A stretch of 30,516 nucleotides of DNA, taken from a virus. The stretch spans positions 1 through 30,516 of the IMG/VR virus record IMGVR_UViG_3300031741_000011; one strand, given 5' to 3'. This document shows positions 21,598 to 30,516 of this stretch, piece by piece. The position numbers and the translations under genes were made by a program. Positions within the stretch are counted from its first letter, which is position 1. The number at the start of each line of letters is the position of its first letter. Under the pieces are notes generated by a model. It ran no database searches and was not told the origin of the DNA. It saw nothing but the letters and a program-made list of their open reading frames with translations.

Positions 21598-22038
21598 ATG
21601 GGCATTCAAGCATTCGTCGCCATAGCTAGTGTCGGCCTTCAGATAGCTGGTGTAGTGTCAGCAAGGGAAGGGGTGGCTGACCAGAGGAAGGCTAATGCTC
21701 TTACGGCCCGGCGCAATAGCCTACAGGTGGCTAGGGAGCGTAAGCAAGCTATCCGCAGGAGCATTGCCCTGAAGGCTGAGGCTAGGGCTAACGCTCAAGG
21801 GCAGGGAGGTGCTGGTAGCTCAGGATTCTTCGGCTCTGCTGGCTCCTTGGCTTCACAGACTGGCTCTAACGTAGGCTTCGGGCAGCAACTCTCAGGCATC
21901 AATACACAGATTACTAGCCTTATGGGTTCAGCCCAAGCTAAGCAAGATATGGCTAGCCTCTACGGTGGCCTAGGACGTAGCCTACCGGGAATGGTAGATA
22001 CTGTTGTAAGTCTATTTCCTAAGAAGGAGGATGAATAG
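21598..22038 (+). CDS. Internal virion protein (T7 gp14-like)
   Basis: This 146-aa protein has a hydrophobic N-terminal helix (IQAFVAIASVGLQIAGVV, residues 3-20), then a basic Arg/Ala-rich helix (about 28-66), a Gly/Ser/Ala-rich middle (QGGAGSSGFFGSAGS) and a C-terminal amphipathic part. This is the layout of gp14-type ejection proteins, which enter the outer membrane and start the DNA channel. The role rests on composition and on position ahead of two giant internal proteins. Ribosome site AGGAGAG; it ends two bases before the ATG of the next gene's TAGATG. Confidence 0.7.
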   Translation: MGIQAFVAIASVGLQIAGVVSAREGVADQRKANALTARRNSLQVARERKQAIRRSIALKAEARANAQGQGGAGSSGFFGSAGSLASQTGSNVGFGQQLSGINTQITSLMGSAQAKQDMASLYGGLGRSLPGMVDTVVSLFPKKEDE

Positions 22039-25000
22039 ATGACAGGGTTCAACCCTCTATCCGAAGAGCAAGTAAACGGGAATGCAGAGCCTAAGGAAGA
22101 GTTTAATCCTCTTCTTGAGGAGGGAGACCTTGTTACCCCCTCTCGTACTGAGAAGCAAAAAGACAGGTCCGCCAACTTGTACTCCTCTTTCTCTACCCGC
22201 AGCCCCGCTGAGATCAGGGGTATCATTAATGCTGGTACAGAGTGGCGCTTAGAGGAAGAAGCTCAGACAGTAATCACAGAGAACAACAGGGTTGCTGTGG
22301 AAGGTGCTGTGTCCGACCGTGTGACGGATGAGACCCTAGCTGAGATGTACCTTAATGTCTCGCAGACCCCAGTATACGACAGGATCACTGACCCTTCCCT
22401 TACTGCTACCCTACTGACCTCAGGAGATGTAATGCTTAAGGAGTATGCTCGACGTAGTATTGAGCGTACCATTATTCTTGTTGATTCTATAGAGTCTTCT
22501 ATGAGTAAAGCCTCAGAGAGAGACTTCGCCACTGACTTAGCGTGGACTGACAGTGTATTGTCTCAGCTACCTTTCCTCTCGTCCTTCCAAGCTAAGAAGA
22601 GGAATGAGTTAGCCCAAGAGATTATGTCTCACATCTCTAACCCTGCTATCACCAACGAAGAGTACGGGACGCTCGTGGCTGAGTCCTTGAAAACTGCTGC
22701 TGACCAAGGTCTCCTTACAGATGAGAATAGATTCTTCATTCAGGACCTAGTGGCAATCATTAGCGAAGGGGATGAGGCCTATCAGAGTCAATTTGCTCTG
22801 GCCCTTCTTGATGTCGTAGTTCTAGATGCTAGTCTCGCAGTACGCGGAGGTAAGGTCGTTAAGACAATAGGTAAAGCAGGGTGGATACTGGGAGCTGACC
22901 TGTCCCTCGATGTAGCACGAGTAGCTGGTAAGGTAAAACGTCAAGAGAAGCTTGTCGATAGTATCCTAGCTGATGCTCGTCTAAGTGATACCCCAGAGAC
23001 TAGTGCTGTGACCCTTGGCGACCACACAGAGTCCCTCTCAGTTCCTAGTGTCAACCGTAGTGAGTACTTAAGTGCTCCTGCCCAAGAGGCTAAGAGAGAT
23101 TTCGAGAATAACAACACAGCCTTCAATGAACTTATCTCTATTAACTTCGGACAGGCCCTAGATGAGGGTATAGTAGAGGGTCTACGTGCCCAGTTCATTG
23201 ATATTCGTAAACGAGCCTCCGCTGAGAGTGGTACTCGCCAGTTCATTGACTTCGACGTAAGTGTTGATGGCCTAGGCAATGTATTCTTCCAAGAGGTTAT
23301 AGGCACAAGCACAGGTAAGTACTTCAAGTCCCTAGCCCAAGCTAAAGTAAGGGCAAAGGCCTTAGGAGGAGAAGTCCGTCAGGTTGCTGATGGTCAGTTC
23401 GCTGTCCTCAGGTCAAAGGCCGCTCCTTTGAACACTAAGATTGAAGATGTTGGGGACCTAGAAGACTTGTTCTTCTTTAAGGCCACTGACGACCAAGAGC
23501 TAGGCTTAGGTTTCTGGGCTAAATTCGGGTCCCCTTTGGTGCAGACAACTGATAGGCTTAATGCTATCCTCAAGCAAGGAGAAGCAGCTAGGTCTACTGT
23601 CAAGACTACAGTCCTAAGGAACCACAACAAGCTCCTCAAAAGCCTGAAGAAGGTGGAGGTACGGGAAGTAGGAGCCATCTTTGATAGTATGCTCAATGGT
23701 AGGCTCGCTAAGGTTACTGATAAGACAGACATGACAGTGGAGCAGTTTAACACCGAGTTCTTTAGGCTCCACAGGAAGAACCCTAATACTAGCCAACAGG
23801 CTTTCTTCGTCCAAACCCAAGAGTTGAACAAACTTGACTACTTCCTAAGGGCTGACCCTCTGTTTAAGCAGGCTACTGACGCCAAAGAGACCATGCTGTA
23901 CATAGGAGATGACGCCTTCAGGGCTGTCAAGACTGAAACCATACCTGCTGACCGCTTGGTTTACGACATAGACAAGAAGAAACTAGTGCAGCCCAGTGAG
24001 GTACCAGATGGTGCCCCTATTTATCAGGCTAGAACAGAAGTGTTCAGGGGTCTCGGCGGAGAGTCCGTTGAGTACGCCTTCGCTAGAACGCCCACTACTC
24101 GTAGGGTGTACCATACTGACGTACTTAATTACAATCCCGGTGGTCACCGAGAGTACTTGAAGAATAGTATTAAGTTCTACCTCAAACAGACAGTGGAAAC
24201 CGCCTTATCTGGTACAGGCACCGTTAAGACTAAGCCACGTACCTTCATGGGGGTAAGAACTGAGCAGGAAGCTAAGGAAGTAGTACGTCAATGGGACAAT
24301 ATCGTTGATGCCCTAGCAGTTAGGGTGGGAGAGACTTCTACTGATGAAGCATTCCTCCGAGGAGCTACCGCACTCAAAGGGGACAGCGCCCTAGACGCCC
24401 TAGTTCTGTCTAATAACGCTTGGAATAGGAATATCCAGTCATTCTCTGACCTCTTGGACTTCTCTAAGGACGCGGGGATGAAGCTGAATAGGAAGGTTGA
24501 CTTCGCTGCTGATGGTAAGCCCTTGTCTCAGGACCCTAAAGGGTTCTTGTCAGGTATTAACCCAGATGAGGACGTAGCCATCTCCTTCAGGAACTCTCGT
24601 AACGGCAAGAGGCAGGACTCAGCTCTCCTAGGCTACGGTGGTGACGTTAATCCTACCTTAGACCCCTTGGACTCCCTTGAGCGAGGGTTCTCCTCCTCTG
24701 TCGCCATCAGGTCTGAGATGGAATACTCCCTTGCTGCTATCAATGGCCTAATCAAGCAGGCTATGGAGAAGAAGGTCCTCCTCAACCCCTCTGAGATCAA
24801 AGGTCTCCCTATTACAGCTAAGCTGAAGGGGATGAAGATTGATGACTCGACTGAAGTAGGGAAGAAACTAGCCCTAGAGCAGAAGAGAGTAGAGTTCAGG
24901 CTGCGCAAGAAGAGTGCCTTCGCTAAGGCTTGGGACCAAAAGGTTGCTGAGCTAGGAGATTTCTTCTACGGCAAGGACTTCAAGTGGACAGCTAAGCAAG

Positions 25001-26532
25001 TGGACAAGATGTCTGCTGATCCTATCTCTGCACTGCGTGGCTATGTCTTTGACAGTAAGTTAGGCCTCTTCGCACCCGGACAGTACTTCGTTCAGGCTAG
25101 CCAAGTGGTCAATATTGCTGGCTTAGGTGACGGTATCTCTGGATTCATCGGTACTGCTGCTTACGCGCCTACTCGGTTCGCTCTCCTTAATGGTAATCCT
25201 ACGGTTATACGGGAGATAGCAGAGAGAATTGCTCCTATCATGGGCTTAACCCCAGATCAGTACGTTGAGATGGTAGGATTACTCAAGTCTTCTGGCAGAG
25301 ACATCGTTGGCATCTCCGTAGCTGAATTAGGTGACGCTGCTGCTGGTGCTTCTCCTGCTCTAAGGGGTTTAAGAGAGAAGGGACGCTTCTTCTTCAACGA
25401 AGGGGAGCTTGTAGCTCGTATCTCAGCGCATAACACTGCTTACTTAGAGTTCACTAAGAAGTTCCCCGGTAAACCAGCTTTGTCTCAAGAAGGACGTAGG
25501 TGGATTGCCCATAGACAGGATGTATTAACTCAAGCTATGACTCACGCCTCTCGTGGTGTAGGACAAGACCTTCCCGGCCTCCAGTTCCTTACCTTCTCGT
25601 GGCGTATGAGTGAAGCTCTCTTCGCGGGTACCATAAAGCAAGCTACTGGAGGCAAAGTAGCCAAAGGGGCTAAGTCTGTACTTACGGGCAAGGAGAAACT
25701 TAAGCTTACCTCCACCTTGCTGGCTACTTTTGGCCTAGCTGGTCTACCTATTGGTGGTGTAGGCTTCGATGTGATAGAGGATAACTACGGTACTGTAGTT
25801 CCTGACTCCTTACACACTGCTGTACGATACGGCCTCTTAGATGTGGCTATTAGTTCTCTTATTCAGTCTGATACTGCCTTCTCCTCAAGAGTTGCTTGGG
25901 GCGAGGGACTCTTTGATGTCTTTATGAACCTAAGCTCAGGCAACTTCGCTGAAGTCGCTGGTGGTCCTAGCTATGATCTAGTTAAGGATGGCTTAACTGT
26001 GGTCGCTGGCCTAGCTAGAGGCTTAACCTCAGGTAACGTAGACCTAGCTAAAGTATCCTTCAAGGATATGGCTCGTATGACCACTACAGGCAACAGGGTC
26101 TTTGATGCTTATACTGCTTGGACCGTAGGGGAGTATGTTAGCCGTAAGGGGTCTGTAGTCTCGGATAGCTTGACTAAAGGTGACGCTGTGGCCAGAGCTT
26201 TCGGCATCCCTATCAAAGAACTAGAAGCGGTATGGGCAAAGGGCTTCAATGACCGTTTAACTAAGGACTACCTTACTGGTGTTGCTGACCGACACAACAA
26301 ACTAGGCAAGGTCGTTGAGGATTTAATCAGAGATGGGGAGTATGATAGGGCGGATGAGATAAATCGTATCATTACCCTAGAGTTTCTCTCTAAGACACCT
26401 AGTCAACAGAAGATACTTAAGAGATACTACAGGAAGAATGGATTGTACAGCCAACAAGATACTATTATTGCACAAGAAGCTTTGAAGATTAGCGGAAGTG
26501 GTTTGGCTGAAAGAATGAAGGGGAATAACTAA
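22039..26532 (+). CDS. Giant internal virion / ejection protein, 1497 aa
   Basis: This is the largest gene in the window. The protein is mainly helical, acidic at the N-terminus and basic later. Hydrophobic helices lie near residues 1223-1245 (STLLATFGLAGLPIGGVGFD) and in the following few hundred residues, which could insert in the host membrane. The C-terminus (WAKGFNDRLTKDYLTGV, YYRKNGLYS, ending ERMKGNN) is typical of T7 gp16-like ejection proteins of marine phages. I see no lytic transglycosylase motif here; that activity is in the next gene. It has a strong ribosome site (AAGGAGG) and overlaps the next start by one base. Like gp15/gp16 it is expected in the head core and ejected with DNA. 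Confidence 0.72.
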   Translation: MTGFNPLSEEQVNGNAEPKEEFNPLLEEGDLVTPSRTEKQKDRSANLYSSFSTRSPAEIRGIINAGTEWRLEEEAQTVITENNRVAVEGAVSDRVTDETLAEMYLNVSQTPVYDRITDPSLTATLLTSGDVMLKEYARRSIERTIILVDSIESSMSKASERDFATDLAWTDSVLSQLPFLSSFQAKKRNELAQEIMSHISNPAITNEEYGTLVAESLKTAADQGLLTDENRFFIQDLVAIISEGDEAYQSQFALALLDVVVLDASLAVRGGKVVKTIGKAGWILGADLSLDVARVAGKVKRQEKLVDSILADARLSDTPETSAVTLGDHTESLSVPSVNRSEYLSAPAQEAKRDFENNNTAFNELISINFGQALDEGIVEGLRAQFIDIRKRASAESGTRQFIDFDVSVDGLGNVFFQEVIGTSTGKYFKSLAQAKVRAKALGGEVRQVADGQFAVLRSKAAPLNTKIEDVGDLEDLFFFKATDDQELGLGFWAKFGSPLVQTTDRLNAILKQGEAARSTVKTTVLRNHNKLLKSLKKVEVREVGAIFDSMLNGRLAKVTDKTDMTVEQFNTEFFRLHRKNPNTSQQAFFVQTQELNKLDYFLRADPLFKQATDAKETMLYIGDDAFRAVKTETIPADRLVYDIDKKKLVQPSEVPDGAPIYQARTEVFRGLGGESVEYAFARTPTTRRVYHTDVLNYNPGGHREYLKNSIKFYLKQTVETALSGTGTVKTKPRTFMGVRTEQEAKEVVRQWDNIVDALAVRVGETSTDEAFLRGATALKGDSALDALVLSNNAWNRNIQSFSDLLDFSKDAGMKLNRKVDFAADGKPLSQDPKGFLSGINPDEDVAISFRNSRNGKRQDSALLGYGGDVNPTLDPLDSLERGFSSSVAIRSEMEYSLAAINGLIKQAMEKKVLLNPSEIKGLPITAKLKGMKIDDSTEVGKKLALEQKRVEFRLRKKSAFAKAWDQKVAELGDFFYGKDFKWTAKQVDKMSADPISALRGYVFDSKLGLFAPGQYFVQASQVVNIAGLGDGISGFIGTAAYAPTRFALLNGNPTVIREIAERIAPIMGLTPDQYVEMVGLLKSSGRDIVGISVAELGDAAAGASPALRGLREKGRFFFNEGELVARISAHNTAYLEFTKKFPGKPALSQEGRRWIAHRQDVLTQAMTHASRGVGQDLPGLQFLTFSWRMSEALFAGTIKQATGGKVAKGAKSVLTGKEKLKLTSTLLATFGLAGLPIGGVGFDVIEDNYGTVVPDSLHTAVRYGLLDVAISSLIQSDTAFSSRVAWGEGLFDVFMNLSSGNFAEVAGGPSYDLVKDGLTVVAGLARGLTSGNVDLAKVSFKDMARMTTTGNRVFDAYTAWTVGEYVSRKGSVVSDSLTKGDAVARAFGIPIKELEAVWAKGFNDRLTKDYLTGVADRHNKLGKVVEDLIRDGEYDRADEINRIITLEFLSKTPSQQKILKRYYRKNGLYSQQDTIIAQEALKISGSGLAERMKGNN

Positions 26533-29042
26533 TGGCACAGATTGATATAGGCGACTCAGGGACAGCGGTTGAACCTGTCCAGAGTCCAGTGAGTAGTGAT
26601 AGTATTACTCAATCCCTCTTCGGAAGGAATGGGTTGTTTGATACCTCAGGTAGGACAACAGCTAAGCCTAGTGAAGGCGATAAGTTCCAAGCTCGTGTCA
26701 AGAAGTTTGAAGGAGATAGGGGAATAAGCCCCACTGCTTCTAACTACGAAGACATGTGGAGTAAGAACATTACCGCGTACATAGCTAAGAATCCACAGGA
26801 TGCTGAGCGAGCAGGTAAGTTTTTCACTACTATCACTGGTCGAGAAGTTAACACCCCTGAGCAAAGGCTTCTGAGTGAACAAGATACTTGGTACGCCACT
26901 GACCCCGAAGGTCAACGCCAACTGAAGATGATTCAGAATACTGTTGGGGACGACCCCGGCAGAGTAGTCGAGGAGCAGAGTAGGCGTTATGCAGCTCACG
27001 TAGGCGAGGTTGCTGATCTTCAAGCTGCCACCCGCGCTGCTGATACTGCTATTAAAGCTAATAGTACCGCTGCTGAGGTATCCAAAGGGTACTGGGAGAA
27101 CGCTAAGACTGCTTCTACACGCAAAGTGGATGATATTGCTGAACTAGCCCGTACTGCTCTCATCCAAGCTGCTGGTTCACCTACGGGTACAGCTACAATT
27201 GCTGGAGTAGAGGTTAAACTCCAAGATGTTGTTGGATACCTGAAGTCCGAGAGGGCTAGGCTTAAAGGAGAAGTAGTCACTAGTGGGCAGAACCAGATAA
27301 ACAATAGCCTTGGGTATGGTAACCTAAGAGAGCCTAGTGATGACTGGGAAGTTGACGTATTCAAGCTATACGACAGCATAACACAGATCGCTGAGGAAAA
27401 CTTCGGTACTCCTAAGAAGATTGAATCCTTCTTAAGGGGAGAGAACTCTGTTGACTTAATCAGGGCTGTGAACGAACAGGGTTTAGGGTGGACCTTAGAG
27501 GTTAACCGTCTTTTCCCTGAGGAAATAGCTAGGGACCTCTTGTCTCAGTCGGGAATCAAAGAAGCAGTGGCCTCTTTGGGTAAAGTTCTCAAGGCTGAGT
27601 CCGTAGGTGAGGACGCTTCCTCTGAGGACATTAAGAACGCCGCAACTGTGCTCCTCCAGACTGGTACTAAGTCAACTACAGGGGAGCAAGTGGAGAAGAC
27701 TACAGCAGAGGGTATCAGGCTGCACCTTAAGGCGACTTCAGGTCCTATCCAACTGGAGACATTCGAGAAGTCTATCCAGAAGCAGCTTTCTCTCTTCTCT
27801 AAGATGAGCGACTCCGCTAGGTCTGACACCATAGTCAACCTACAGGAGGACCTAAAGCGTACTCGTACTGCTATTGAACGTAAAGCCTTTCGTAGCGGAT
27901 TCAACACTACATTTAGTGATGATGGTTCAGTAGACTTTACCGTGATTGACCAGAGTGGTATTCCGGGCACTATCGGAGGACAGAAGACCTCCAAGGTCCT
28001 AGGGGACCTGATGAATAATCATCAGATGAAGCTCTATAACCGGAAGATTGATGTCTACTCCAACGATAAGTTTGGTAAGGAAATCTTAGACTTTGATTCC
28101 AGTATCACGCAAGCTAGGGTGACAGATGTTTCCTTTACCCTTCCAGAAGAGGTGGCCGCAGATACAGACTTTACTGATGCCGTCACCGCTGTCTCTAATA
28201 ACGTAGACATCAGGGAGGAGTGGTTATACCGAGCTATTGACTTTGAAACTGCTGGCTCTTGGAGTACTAGTATTAAGAACCCTAGGTCCTCAGCCACTGG
28301 TCTCATTCAGTTTATGGGAGATACGGCTAAAAATTTAGGCACTACTACTGATGCCCTGTCTAAGATGACTAGAGCACAGCAGATGCAATGGGTAGAGAAG
28401 TACTTATCTCCTTTCAAAGGACGTATGAAGAACTTTGCCGATGTCTACTTCGCTATTCACTGGCCTCTAGCTATAGGCAGGGATGACTCCTTCGTCATGT
28501 ACTCGACTACCTTCAACAAGGATGCCTACGTCGCTAATAGAGAATTTGATACTAATGGTGACGGCACAGTGACAAGGGGGGAAACAATAGCTGATGTCCT
28601 ACGTCGCAGTGGAACAGGTAAGGCGACTACTGCCGGTCCTCGTCTCACTACAGAGGAGGCTACAGTACCTTCAAAGACGGCTGAACTACAAGGACGTGGT
28701 ATCAGTGGGTTCGAGGGACCTCCAGCACCCTCTGGTGGTGCTCCTATTACTCCTTCTCCTTCACTAGATAGCTCTAAGGTGCGGACGTACAAGGAGATAC
28801 TAGAGGAAGCAGGGATGGGACGTAAGGAAGAGTCTCTCCCCGGTGACAGAGGTCTCATTAGGGCCTCTAACGCCACTATCTTTGATAAGGACATGATGAG
28901 GCTACTCCAAAGGTTCGGCTTGGACCCTAATGAAGTCTTCCAGTTCAATAGTGAGGCTGAACTACAAGCTGCTATTGACTCAGGCCTAGTACAGGCAGGA
29001 GATAAGGTAATGGTGGGCGACCAAGTAGGGGAGGCTGAGTAA
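26532..29042 (+). CDS. Internal virion protein with lytic transglycosylase domain and EF-hand-like loop
   Basis: In this 836-aa protein, residues 1-560 are mainly helical. Residues about 565-660 are a lysozyme-like SLT domain: the catalytic Glu is E572 in DFETAGSW, followed by NPRSSATGLIQFM and TAKNLGTT. It would cut peptidoglycan during DNA entry. Just behind it, residues 673-684 (DTNGDGTVTRGE) are a textbook EF-hand calcium loop (D-x-N-x-D-x-T-x-T-x-x-E). A Pro/Ser-rich linker and a C-terminal domain (LLQRFGLDPNEVFQFNSEAE) follow. TAATG couples it to the 1497-aa protein before it and to the next gene. In T7 the transglycosylase is at the start of gp16; here it is on a separate protein, near its C-terminus. 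Confidence 0.82.
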   Translation: MAQIDIGDSGTAVEPVQSPVSSDSITQSLFGRNGLFDTSGRTTAKPSEGDKFQARVKKFEGDRGISPTASNYEDMWSKNITAYIAKNPQDAERAGKFFTTITGREVNTPEQRLLSEQDTWYATDPEGQRQLKMIQNTVGDDPGRVVEEQSRRYAAHVGEVADLQAATRAADTAIKANSTAAEVSKGYWENAKTASTRKVDDIAELARTALIQAAGSPTGTATIAGVEVKLQDVVGYLKSERARLKGEVVTSGQNQINNSLGYGNLREPSDDWEVDVFKLYDSITQIAEENFGTPKKIESFLRGENSVDLIRAVNEQGLGWTLEVNRLFPEEIARDLLSQSGIKEAVASLGKVLKAESVGEDASSEDIKNAATVLLQTGTKSTTGEQVEKTTAEGIRLHLKATSGPIQLETFEKSIQKQLSLFSKMSDSARSDTIVNLQEDLKRTRTAIERKAFRSGFNTTFSDDGSVDFTVIDQSGIPGTIGGQKTSKVLGDLMNNHQMKLYNRKIDVYSNDKFGKEILDFDSSITQARVTDVSFTLPEEVAADTDFTDAVTAVSNNVDIREEWLYRAIDFETAGSWSTSIKNPRSSATGLIQFMGDTAKNLGTTTDALSKMTRAQQMQWVEKYLSPFKGRMKNFADVYFAIHWPLAIGRDDSFVMYSTTFNKDAYVANREFDTNGDGTVTRGETIADVLRRSGTGKATTAGPRLTTEEATVPSKTAELQGRGISGFEGPPAPSGGAPITPSPSLDSSKVRTYKEILEEAGMGRKEESLPGDRGLIRASNATIFDKDMMRLLQRFGLDPNEVFQFNSEAELQAAIDSGLVQAGDKVMVGDQVGEAE

Positions 29043-29968
29043 TGGGCTTCAAGAACTTAGGCGATGCGCCCCAACAGGCGCCAACAAGTTCGTCTACTGG
29101 TGGGGAGGGTATCCTAGCTAAGGGCGTCAAGTGGTTAACAGGAGAGGCGTCTGAAACTATTGAAGGGGTAAAGGGGTTAGTCGATATTGCAACTCCCGCC
29201 TTCAAGGAAGGGGCTGAGGCTATTATGTCTATCCCTGACTCGCCTACTAATAAGAAGATACAGAAGTTTGGGGCTAAATTAGATGAGACTGCGGCTAAGT
29301 TACCTAAAGCCCTTACTTCAACACCAGCTCGGATGTTTCTTCACGACATCTTTGGGGCAGACCAGTACCAAGGGAGCATCAACGAGAAGACGGGTAAAGT
29401 CTCTATGAGAGTGGCACCTTGGACAAACAAGGACGTTAGCAAAGGAGAGATAGACTGGATAAGAGAGAGGGCTAAAGGACTCGGCTTGAAGAAGGTAGGA
29501 GACACCGGAAGAACTAGTTACGATGGAGCCTACAAAGGCACCCCTTCCGCTAGGCGAGGTCGAGGGATAAGCTTGAAGGAGGCCTTTGACGGAGTATCCT
29601 CTAATGACCCAGCCACCCTCACTAAGTTCTCTTCTGGTAGTGGAACGTATACTGTGGACGGGAGAGGACACCTCATGTATACAGACACTCATGACTATAA
29701 TACGTATGAGGATAAAGACGGTAAGTTAGTGTCCCCAGAGGAGTTTGATAAGAATTACAACGTGTTCTTTGAACTACTTAGGCAACCTACTAATGGCCTT
29801 TCTTACCAAGATGTGCGTAATATAGGTTTCCTCTTAGGCTCTCGTGGGGATACAGGTACTCCTATTGAGTATGACCTAGGTCCTTGGGTGCCTGTAACAG
29901 CGGTAGCTAAGTCTCCCCGCCCTAAACCTAGGCCAGATAAGAAAGAAGGCCCACCTGTTGCCCCTTAG
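29042..29968 (+). CDS. Unrecognised protein after ejection genes, 308 aa
   Basis: I recognise no family. Residues 1-100 are Ser/Gly-rich and helical. The middle is basic (KGLGLKKVGDTGRTSYDGAY, SARRGRG). Residues about 200-285 look like a compact domain with many Asp, His and Tyr (GTYTVDGRGHLMYTDTHDYN, then NIGFLLGSRGDTGTPIEYD). The C-terminus is Pro/Lys-rich (PRPKPRPDKK). Position between the virion transglycosylase and the endolysin suggests an ejected or envelope-acting protein, perhaps an enzyme. It starts one base inside the previous stop with GGGGAGG ahead. Confidence 0.6.
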   Translation: MGFKNLGDAPQQAPTSSSTGGEGILAKGVKWLTGEASETIEGVKGLVDIATPAFKEGAEAIMSIPDSPTNKKIQKFGAKLDETAAKLPKALTSTPARMFLHDIFGADQYQGSINEKTGKVSMRVAPWTNKDVSKGEIDWIRERAKGLGLKKVGDTGRTSYDGAYKGTPSARRGRGISLKEAFDGVSSNDPATLTKFSSGSGTYTVDGRGHLMYTDTHDYNTYEDKDGKLVSPEEFDKNYNVFFELLRQPTNGLSYQDVRNIGFLLGSRGDTGTPIEYDLGPWVPVTAVAKSPRPKPRPDKKEGPPVAP

Positions 29969-29990
29969 TCTTTAATAGAAAGAACTTGAC

Positions 29991-30516
29991 ATGCTTAAAC
30001 AATTACTAGAAGCTCTTATAAGCCTGCTGAGGAGCGCTAAGGTACCCTCGCCTACCTTTAAGACCTCAAGGCTCTCAGGCACCCCTTCAGGGGGCACTGG
30101 TGGACTAAATAGAGCCTCTATTGACCTGATTAAACGGTGGGAAGGCTTACGATTGGAGGCTTACAGGGATTCAGCGGGCTACTGGACCATTGGCTACGGT
30201 TGGGCTGAGACTAATGGTATGTTACCTAAGCCTCGCGCTGGGTTGAAGATAACAAAGCAAGAAGCAGAGGACCTCTTAGTACGTGGCCTCAAGATATTCA
30301 CTAAAGAAGTAGACAACCTACTTACTCGTACTCCTACTGCTAATCAGAGGGGGGCTATGGTCTCTCTTGCCTATAACATTGGCCTAGGTAGCTTCCGTAA
30401 GAGTACATGTCTTAGGCGGTTCAATAAGGGAGACATTGAAGGTAGTGCCACAGCTCTCCTTTGGTTCAACAAGGCTGGTGGACGGGTCCTCAAGGGCTTA
30501 GAGAACAGACGTGCTG
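29991..30516 (+). CDS. GH24 endolysin (T4-lysozyme family), C-terminal end outside window
   Basis: 175 residues are visible and only a short tail should be missing, since the family ends near ...LENRRA. The catalytic triad fits T4 lysozyme in spacing: E51 (RWEGLRLEAYRD), D60 and T66 (SAGYWTIGYG), with E-D 9 and D-T 6 residues apart. Later motifs NQRGAMVSLAYNIGLGSF and LLWFNKAGGRVLKGL complete the fold. It hydrolyses peptidoglycan for lysis. Residues 1-40 form an extra N-terminal piece with an amphipathic helix (LKQLLEALISLLRSA) and a Ser/Gly linker. This is too charged for a clear signal-anchor, so a holin is probably needed. Ribosome site: weak AGAAAGA before ATG 29991. Confidence 0.9.
   Translation, partial: MLKQLLEALISLLRSAKVPSPTFKTSRLSGTPSGGTGGLNRASIDLIKRWEGLRLEAYRDSAGYWTIGYGWAETNGMLPKPRAGLKITKQEAEDLLVRGLKIFTKEVDNLLTRTPTANQRGAMVSLAYNIGLGSFRKSTCLRRFNKGDIEGSATALLWFNKAGGRVLKGLENRRA

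Noticed and set aside
22263-28948. Several long minus-strand open frames
   Set aside because: They lie opposite the ejection-protein genes, are Ser/Arg/Leu-rich as expected from the complement of this codon usage, and lack ribosome sites.
29042-29968. Colicin M-like lipid II hydrolase in the 308-aa protein
   Set aside because: The Asp/Tyr/His-rich stretch recalled it, but the catalytic D-x-Y-D ... H-R arrangement could not be placed.

Overview
The window is a large part of the genome of a tailed double-stranded DNA phage with a podovirus-type (short-tailed, T7-like) structural module. Reading rightward from 4.4 kb, the order is: small terminase, a tail-fibre/receptor-binding locus, large terminase, portal, scaffold, major capsid, head and tail-tube proteins, tail nozzle, internal (ejection) proteins including a virion transglycosylase, and a lysozyme that runs off the right edge. 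A marine phage of an alphaproteobacterium (perhaps Rhodobacterales) is likely. The reasons are the style of the fibre, scaffold and connector proteins, a CobS-like AAA+ ATPase, and a small exported Cys-pair protein of a type I remember from alphaproteobacteria. The host is inferred, not proven. No RNA or DNA polymerase and no integrase is seen, so the genome continues beyond the window.

Layout. (1) 1-2994, minus strand: a leftward operon of a 173-aa unknown, a 63-aa unknown, a 102-aa membrane protein, a two-HTH DNA-binding protein, a 132-aa unknown and the 5' 1,004 bases of a CobS-like ATPase. Imperfect hairpins lie in its leader and between its first two genes. (2) About 2995-4379: a divergent control region with no convincing gene. 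It holds hairpins, a 12-bp tandem repeat, a purine-rich stretch with TGAGGA boxes 20 bp apart, overlapping GC palindromes, a 26-bp direct repeat, AT-rich palindromes and two sigma70-like rightward promoters. It is a candidate replication origin and early-transcription switch. (3) 4380-5220: small terminase and an exported small protein. (4) 5217-11378: fibre locus. The first and last fibre genes share an N-terminal virion-anchor domain; between them are fibre/adhesin genes, three of them followed by a small tail-fibre-assembly-type protein. (5) 11388-30516: packaging, capsid, tail and ejection genes in one tightly packed rightward transcription unit, with a GNAT acetyltransferase among the tail genes and a GH24 endolysin at the end.

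The most unusual features are the base composition and modularity of the fibre locus. The tetranucleotide CTAG, usually rare in bacteria and phages, occurs about 11-12 times per kb in the two backbone stretches I counted by hand. It falls to about 4 per kb (chance level) across the adhesin cassette, with the transitions inside the first and last fibre genes. This points to receptor-binding tips imported onto a resident anchor. The second is the repeat- and palindrome-rich control region. All family calls rest on reading the translations by eye; no database search was run.
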